NCBI GenBank assembly: GCA_023415235.1
Contig: JAEZLP010000044.1
Span: forward strand, 1-16,668
DNA: 16,668 bases
From: Bacillota bacterium
GTDB taxonomy: Bacteria; Bacillota; Clostridia; Peptostreptococcales; Anaerovoracaceae
Direction of reading: 5' to 3'
The position numbers were made by a program, and so were the translations under genes. Of this stretch, positions 14,055 through 16,668 are shown piece by piece. The notes beneath the pieces were generated by a model. The model was given only the letters and a program-made list of their open reading frames with translations, was not told the DNA's origin and made no database searches. Within the stretch, counting starts at the first letter, position 1. Every line of letters begins with the position of its first letter.

Positions 14055-15071
14055 ATGGGAGAACAGCTGGTGAAGATTCATTTTATTAACGTGGGATACG
14101 GCGAAGCAATTCTTGTCGAAAGAAACGGATATACGATTCTTATCGACGGCGGCACCGGAAGGGAAGAGGAATACGAGGCCCCCGGCTGCATCCGCGCTGT
14201 GGATTATTTGAAGAAAGCAGGCATTGAAAGGCTGGACCTGATCATTGCAACCCATATTCATGACGATCATATCGGCGGTATCCCCGAGGTGATCAGAAAT
14301 TTCGACGTAGACCAGATCTGGATCAATGTAAAGCCGGGTAAAATGGATATGGATAAGTTGGAGCGGTTTGAAACCGTCATAGCCGGCAATTTAAGCAGCA
14401 CACTGTTCCGAAATGCGCTGGCCAGCTATGGAGAGCTTATTGACGAATGCGGAAAAAGAGGGATACCGATCCTTCAAAAGGGAAAAGAAGACGGCTCTTT
14501 TGCCCCGCAGAAGGATTTTACCATCGAGCTGTTGAGTCCTGATGGAGAGCTGCAAGCGGAAGTTCTGGATTTGTACCGCAGACTTCTTGAAGAAACCGAC
14601 CTGAAAAATGCGGAAGCCCTGTTTCGTGAAATCGATAAGGGCACGAACCGGTCCAGCATCTCGCTGCGAATCAAGGCGGGAAACGCCGCCGCGATGCTGT
14701 CCGGCGACAAGGTGGACGGTTGGGAGGATATCCACACTGAATATGGAAACGCACTGGAAAGCCAGATCCTGAAGCTGACCCATCACGGTCAGAAGGACGG
14801 GATGCCCCAGGCCATGATTGCGGTTTCACAGCCGCAGTTCTTCGTGATCTGCGCCTCGTCCGACAGACGGTTTAACAGCGCTCATCCTGAAATCATCCAA
14901 AGAGCGAATGATTACCTGCGGGAACGCGGCAGGAAGGGCGGCGTTTATATAACAGGCTGTCTGAAGCCTGGGGGGGAGAAATTGCCGCAACACGGCGGGG
15001 AAATCTGCAGCGTCTGGTTTTCCTGCAATGAGGAGACAGGCGAAATTTCAACCGGGTACACAGCGCTTTAG
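14055..15071 (+). CDS. Metallo-beta-lactamase-fold hydrolase, ComEC-like
   Basis: This is a predicted metal-dependent hydrolase of 338 residues, without signal peptide or membrane helices. It resembles the soluble MBL domain of ComEC-type proteins: an opening IHFINVGYGEAILVE, ILIDGG, and the metal motif THIHDDH (H67, H69, D71, H72) followed by IGG. Later come MLSGDKVD and LTHHGQKDG. Its substrate is unknown; phosphodiester or phospho-sugar hydrolysis are possibilities for this fold. ATG 14055 is abutted by AAGG, leaving poor spacing. A GTG at 14070 with GGGAG eight bases before it is a credible alternative start, beginning right at the conserved strand. It follows the sugar transporter after an AT-rich terminator, so joint transcription is uncertain. 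Confidence 0.82.
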   Translation: MGEQLVKIHFINVGYGEAILVERNGYTILIDGGTGREEEYEAPGCIRAVDYLKKAGIERLDLIIATHIHDDHIGGIPEVIRNFDVDQIWINVKPGKMDMDKLERFETVIAGNLSSTLFRNALASYGELIDECGKRGIPILQKGKEDGSFAPQKDFTIELLSPDGELQAEVLDLYRRLLEETDLKNAEALFREIDKGTNRSSISLRIKAGNAAAMLSGDKVDGWEDIHTEYGNALESQILKLTHHGQKDGMPQAMIAVSQPQFFVICASSDRRFNSAHPEIIQRANDYLRERGRKGGVYITGCLKPGGEKLPQHGGEICSVWFSCNEETGEISTGYTAL

Positions 15072-15087
15072 AAGAAGAGAAATAAGA

Positions 15088-15153
15088 ATGGATTATAACA
15101 TGGGAAGACTTCGGAAAAGGACTTCCCTGATTGGAAGAAGGGGGAAACGCTAA
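15088..15153 (+). CDS. Putative 21-residue arginine-rich leader peptide before the mgtC-like gene
   Basis: An ATG at 15088 opens a 21-codon frame, MDYNMGRLRKRTSLIGRRGK plus a final R. Its TAA (15151-15153) shares a base with the ATG of the next gene (TAATG). Six Arg and two Lys make it strongly basic. A weak purine-rich site (GAAGAAGAG) precedes it. Inside it, CTTCC (15122-15126) can pair with upstream GGGAAG (15102-15107) or with downstream GGAAG (15133-15137), which is at the ribosome binding site of the next gene. The layout suggests translational coupling or attenuation, but chance is not excluded. Confidence 0.35.
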   Translation: MDYNMGRLRKRTSLIGRRGKR

Positions 15154-15839
15154 TGACAGCCTTAGAGATGTGTATACGAATCGCTTTAGCCATGGCCATC
15201 GGCGGCGTCATCGGCTGGGAACGGGAAAACAGCAACCGCCCTGCAGGACTTCGGACTCATATGCTGGTGGCCACGGGCGCGGCTGTAGTGATGCTTATGG
15301 GAGAGATGTCGCTGGAGAAATATGCCGACATTACAACCATGGATCCAACCCGCTTGGGCGCCCAGGTCATTTCGGGAATCGGCTTTTTGGGAGCGGGGAC
15401 CATTATGCGTGAGGGACTTACCGTCCGAGGTCTGACCACCGCGGCGAGCTTGTGGGCGGTAGCCTGTCTCGGCCTTGCCGCAGGCGGAGGCTTTTATGAG
15501 GCGGCCGTCGCCGGCACCATTGCGATCATACTGACGCTGACGATCTTTGAATATCTGGAAAAACGGTTCCGGAAGGTGAAATTCAAGGGACTTGTGGTGG
15601 AAATGGATTGCACGGACCTGTCGGCAACCCTGATCAGTCTGAAAAAAATTGCTCCCTTGTACGACATCTCGCTGGGTGATGTGGATATTTCCGAAGAGAT
15701 CGGCGAGGAAAAGGTAATCTATCATTTGGTTAGCAAAATGAGCTTCAACAAGTCCAGTAAAAAAATAGACAGGGACGGCTTTACCTCCGAGATTACCGGA
15801 TTGAAAGGTGTATCCAAAGTCAAGGTGAGGAACATATAG
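15153..15839 (+). CDS. MgtC/SapB-family membrane protein
   Basis: The 228-residue protein has the complete family core. A first helix is followed by GWERE and RPAGLRTHMLV (about residues 20-40). RLGAQVISGIGFLGAGTI (about 67-84) and GLTTAASLWAVA (about 91-102) follow, with about four to five membrane segments up to residue 145. A C-terminal cytoplasmic domain of about 80 residues is ACT-like in the family. MgtC proteins inhibit or modulate ATP synthase and help growth at low magnesium; in Firmicutes the role is poorly defined. The start has GGAAGAAGGGGG nine bases upstream and overlaps the leader ORF stop. A hairpin terminator follows. Confidence 0.92.
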   Translation: MTALEMCIRIALAMAIGGVIGWERENSNRPAGLRTHMLVATGAAVVMLMGEMSLEKYADITTMDPTRLGAQVISGIGFLGAGTIMREGLTVRGLTTAASLWAVACLGLAAGGGFYEAAVAGTIAIILTLTIFEYLEKRFRKVKFKGLVVEMDCTDLSATLISLKKIAPLYDISLGDVDISEEIGEEKVIYHLVSKMSFNKSSKKIDRDGFTSEITGLKGVSKVKVRNI

Positions 15840-15872
15840 ACATTAACATAAACTCCATTTCTTTTGTCAGTT

Positions 15873-15901
15873 GCCGGAGGCGGTTATCCGCCTCCGGCTT
15901 T
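15873..15901 (+). terminator. Hairpin terminator after the mgtC-like gene
   Basis: GCCGGAGGCGG (15873-15883), loop TTAT and CCGCCTCCGGC (15888-15898) form a perfect 11-bp GC-rich stem followed by TTT. The T-run is short and T-rich sequence continues beyond. It remains intact beside the inserted element. Confidence 0.7.
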
Positions 15902-15955
15902 CTGCTGTTGCTTTAGCTGCGGTTCCGAACAACGGTAGTTGTGAGGAACAAAAAC

Positions 15956-15972
15956 CACCGGCTATGCCGGTG
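15956..15972 (+). repeat. Left-end subterminal hairpin of the IS200-like element
   Basis: CACCGGC, loop TAT, GCCGGTG. The stem shares ACCGGC/GCCGGT with the right-end hairpin in the same orientation, as expected for single-stranded DNA hairpins bound by TnpA. Confidence 0.75.
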
Positions 15973-15998
15973 CGATTAAGCGGCTTTAGCTTTAAAAA

Positions 15999-16053
15999 AC
16001 CTCCTATGTTAGAATAGTGTTGGTCTGCCAACCACACTATGAAACAAGGAGGT
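15999..16053 (+). promoter_or_regulatory. 5' hairpin sequestering the transposase ribosome binding site
   Basis: ACCTCCT (15999-16005) pairs with AGGAGGT (16047-16053), the Shine-Dalgarno sequence of tnpA. Inside lies a second stem, ATAGTG plus TGGT (16014-16024) with ACCA plus CACTAT (16031-16040), one base bulged. IS200 is known to keep transposase translation low with just such a 5' structure. Confidence 0.75.
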
Positions 16054-16060
16054 GTGTCCG

Positions 16061-16528
16061 ATGAAGGACAATAATAGTCTAGCACACACAACTTGGAATT
16101 GTAAGTACCATGTAGTTTTTGCTCCAAAGTACAGAAGGCAAGTAATTTATGGTCAGATAAAAACGGACATTGGGAAGATTCTAAGGATGCTGTGTGAACG
16201 GAAAGGTGTAGAAATAGTCGAGGCAGAGTGCTGTAAAGATCACGTACACATGCTGCTGATGATACCGCCAAAATATAAAGTTTCAGACATTGTCGGATAT
16301 CTCAAGGGCAAAAGTTCACTCATGATTTTCGACCGTCATGCAAATCTGAAATATAAATATGGAAATCGTCACTTTTGGTGTCGCGGCTACTATGTAGATA
16401 CAGTAGGGAAGAATGCAAAAAAGATAGAGGAGTATATAAAAACACAGCTCCAAGAAGACATTGCCGAGGATCAGATTTCGTTGAAAGAATACATAGATCC
16501 ATTCACCGGCGAGAAAGTAAAGAGATGA
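16061..16528 (+). CDS. tnpA: IS200/IS605-family Y1 transposase TnpA
   Basis: This single-strand DNA transposase moves the element by HUH-tyrosine chemistry. The 155-residue product has YHVVFAPKYRR near the start, the metal-binding HUH motif HVH (H61, H63) in KDHVHMLL, and the catalytic tyrosine in GYYVDTVG (Y110 or Y111). Length matches full-length IS200 TnpA, with no frameshift, so it may be active. ATG 16061 has AAGGAGG eight bases before it; the in-frame GTG at 16052 overlaps that site. Expression is expected to be low because of the upstream hairpin. Confidence 0.95.
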   Translation: MKDNNSLAHTTWNCKYHVVFAPKYRRQVIYGQIKTDIGKILRMLCERKGVEIVEAECCKDHVHMLLMIPPKYKVSDIVGYLKGKSSLMIFDRHANLKYKYGNRHFWCRGYYVDTVGKNAKKIEEYIKTQLQEDIAEDQISLKEYIDPFTGEKVKR

Positions 16529-16542
16529 ACTGGCGCAAAATG

Positions 16543-16632
16543 GCCCTTTAGGGCAGCCAGAGAAGAACGTGCGGTTGGCAGATCTTTCAGTACGTCTTAA
16601 GACGTAGGCAGGTAAGGGCCCCTTGTAGGGGC
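16543..16632 (+). other. Structured non-coding tail of the IS element
   Basis: Three hairpin-forming repeats follow tnpA. They are GCCC-TTTA-GGGC (16543-16554), a perfect 16-bp palindrome TACGTCTTAAGACGTA (16591-16606), and GCCCC-TTGTA-GGGGC (16618-16632). I see no coding frame. It may be transposition-end DNA structure, a 3' UTR or a small RNA. Confidence 0.5.
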
Positions 16633-16639
16633 ATAAACA

Positions 16640-16662
16640 AACTACCGGCTGAGCCGGTAGTT
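16640..16662 (+). repeat. Right-end subterminal hairpin of the IS200-like element
   Basis: AACTACCGGC, loop TGA, GCCGGTAGTT form a perfect 10-bp stem six bases from the window end. It resembles the left-end hairpin. Confidence 0.75.
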
Positions 16663-16668
16663 ATGATT

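Larger units (their letters stand above)
15945..16668 (+). mobile_element. IS200-like insertion sequence (TnpA only), boundaries approximate
   Basis: The element contains one Y1 transposase gene, a left subterminal hairpin (15956-15972) and a right subterminal hairpin (16640-16662) with closely related sequences. Its total length of about 700 bases is normal for IS200. There is no tnpB. The exact tips cannot be placed because this family makes no target duplication, and the right end may lie past the window edge. It lies between genes, downstream of the mgtC terminator. Confidence 0.8.

Noticed and set aside
1..16668. CRISPR arrays, tRNA or rRNA genes, riboswitches of known classes
   Set aside because: I looked for repeated spacer units, cloverleaf sequences and known aptamer cores and saw none that hold up.

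Overview
The window looks like chromosomal DNA of an anaerobic Firmicute of class Clostridia. The evidence is a scpA-scpB-dacF core cluster, strong AGGAGG-type ribosome binding sites, a roughly half-GC composition, a cytoplasmic [NiFe] hydrogenase, a sugar ABC transporter and a small IS200-type element. A narrower taxonomic call is not possible from the sequence alone.

Layout: (1) 1-2797 is a housekeeping block. It holds a possible 3' end of an upstream membrane-protein gene, then a promoter, scpA and scpB (chromosome segregation, overlapping ATGA) and a DacF-like D-Ala-D-Ala carboxypeptidase. (2) 2877-7256 is a redox block. It encodes a cysteine-rich PyrK/FNR-like flavoprotein, a small cytochrome b5-like protein, the [NiFe] hydrogenase small and large subunits (overlapping ATGA) and the hydrogenase maturation endopeptidase, and it ends at a good rho-independent terminator. 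The small subunit has no Tat signal, so the enzyme should be cytoplasmic. Its proximal-cluster CxxC motif is CxxN, and an extra Cys sits in the GCPxHPD motif. A consensus -35 followed by a perfect 17-bp palindrome lies just before the cytochrome b5 gene and looks like a regulated internal promoter. (3) 7286-8957 holds a short AraC-type regulator divergent from a MalK/UgpC-type ABC ATPase. Two ATCAACA direct repeats exactly 21 bp apart lie between them. (4) 9063-13968 is a sugar uptake locus. A GntR/UTRA regulator diverges from a PfkB-family kinase, a MalG-type permease, a lipoprotein binding protein and a MalF-type permease. Two TTGTCTATACAA operators flank a near-consensus promoter. The transport operon lacks an ATPase, and the gene at 7866 is the obvious partner. 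(5) 14055-15839 holds a ComEC-like metallo-beta-lactamase-fold protein and an MgtC/SapB membrane protein. The latter is preceded by a 21-codon arginine-rich leader ORF whose stop overlaps its start codon (TAATG). (6) About 15940 to the window end is an IS200-like element with subterminal hairpins and a 5' hairpin that pairs with the transposase ribosome binding site.

How it works together: the hydrogenase block probably couples H2 to an intracellular carrier. The flavoprotein handles NAD(P)H, and the b5-like protein is a possible intermediate. The sugar block imports a solute and phosphorylates it under GntR control. The most unusual items are the hydrogenase cluster with its variant ligand set and b5/flavoprotein partners, the palindrome-in-spacer promoter, and the MgtC leader ORF.
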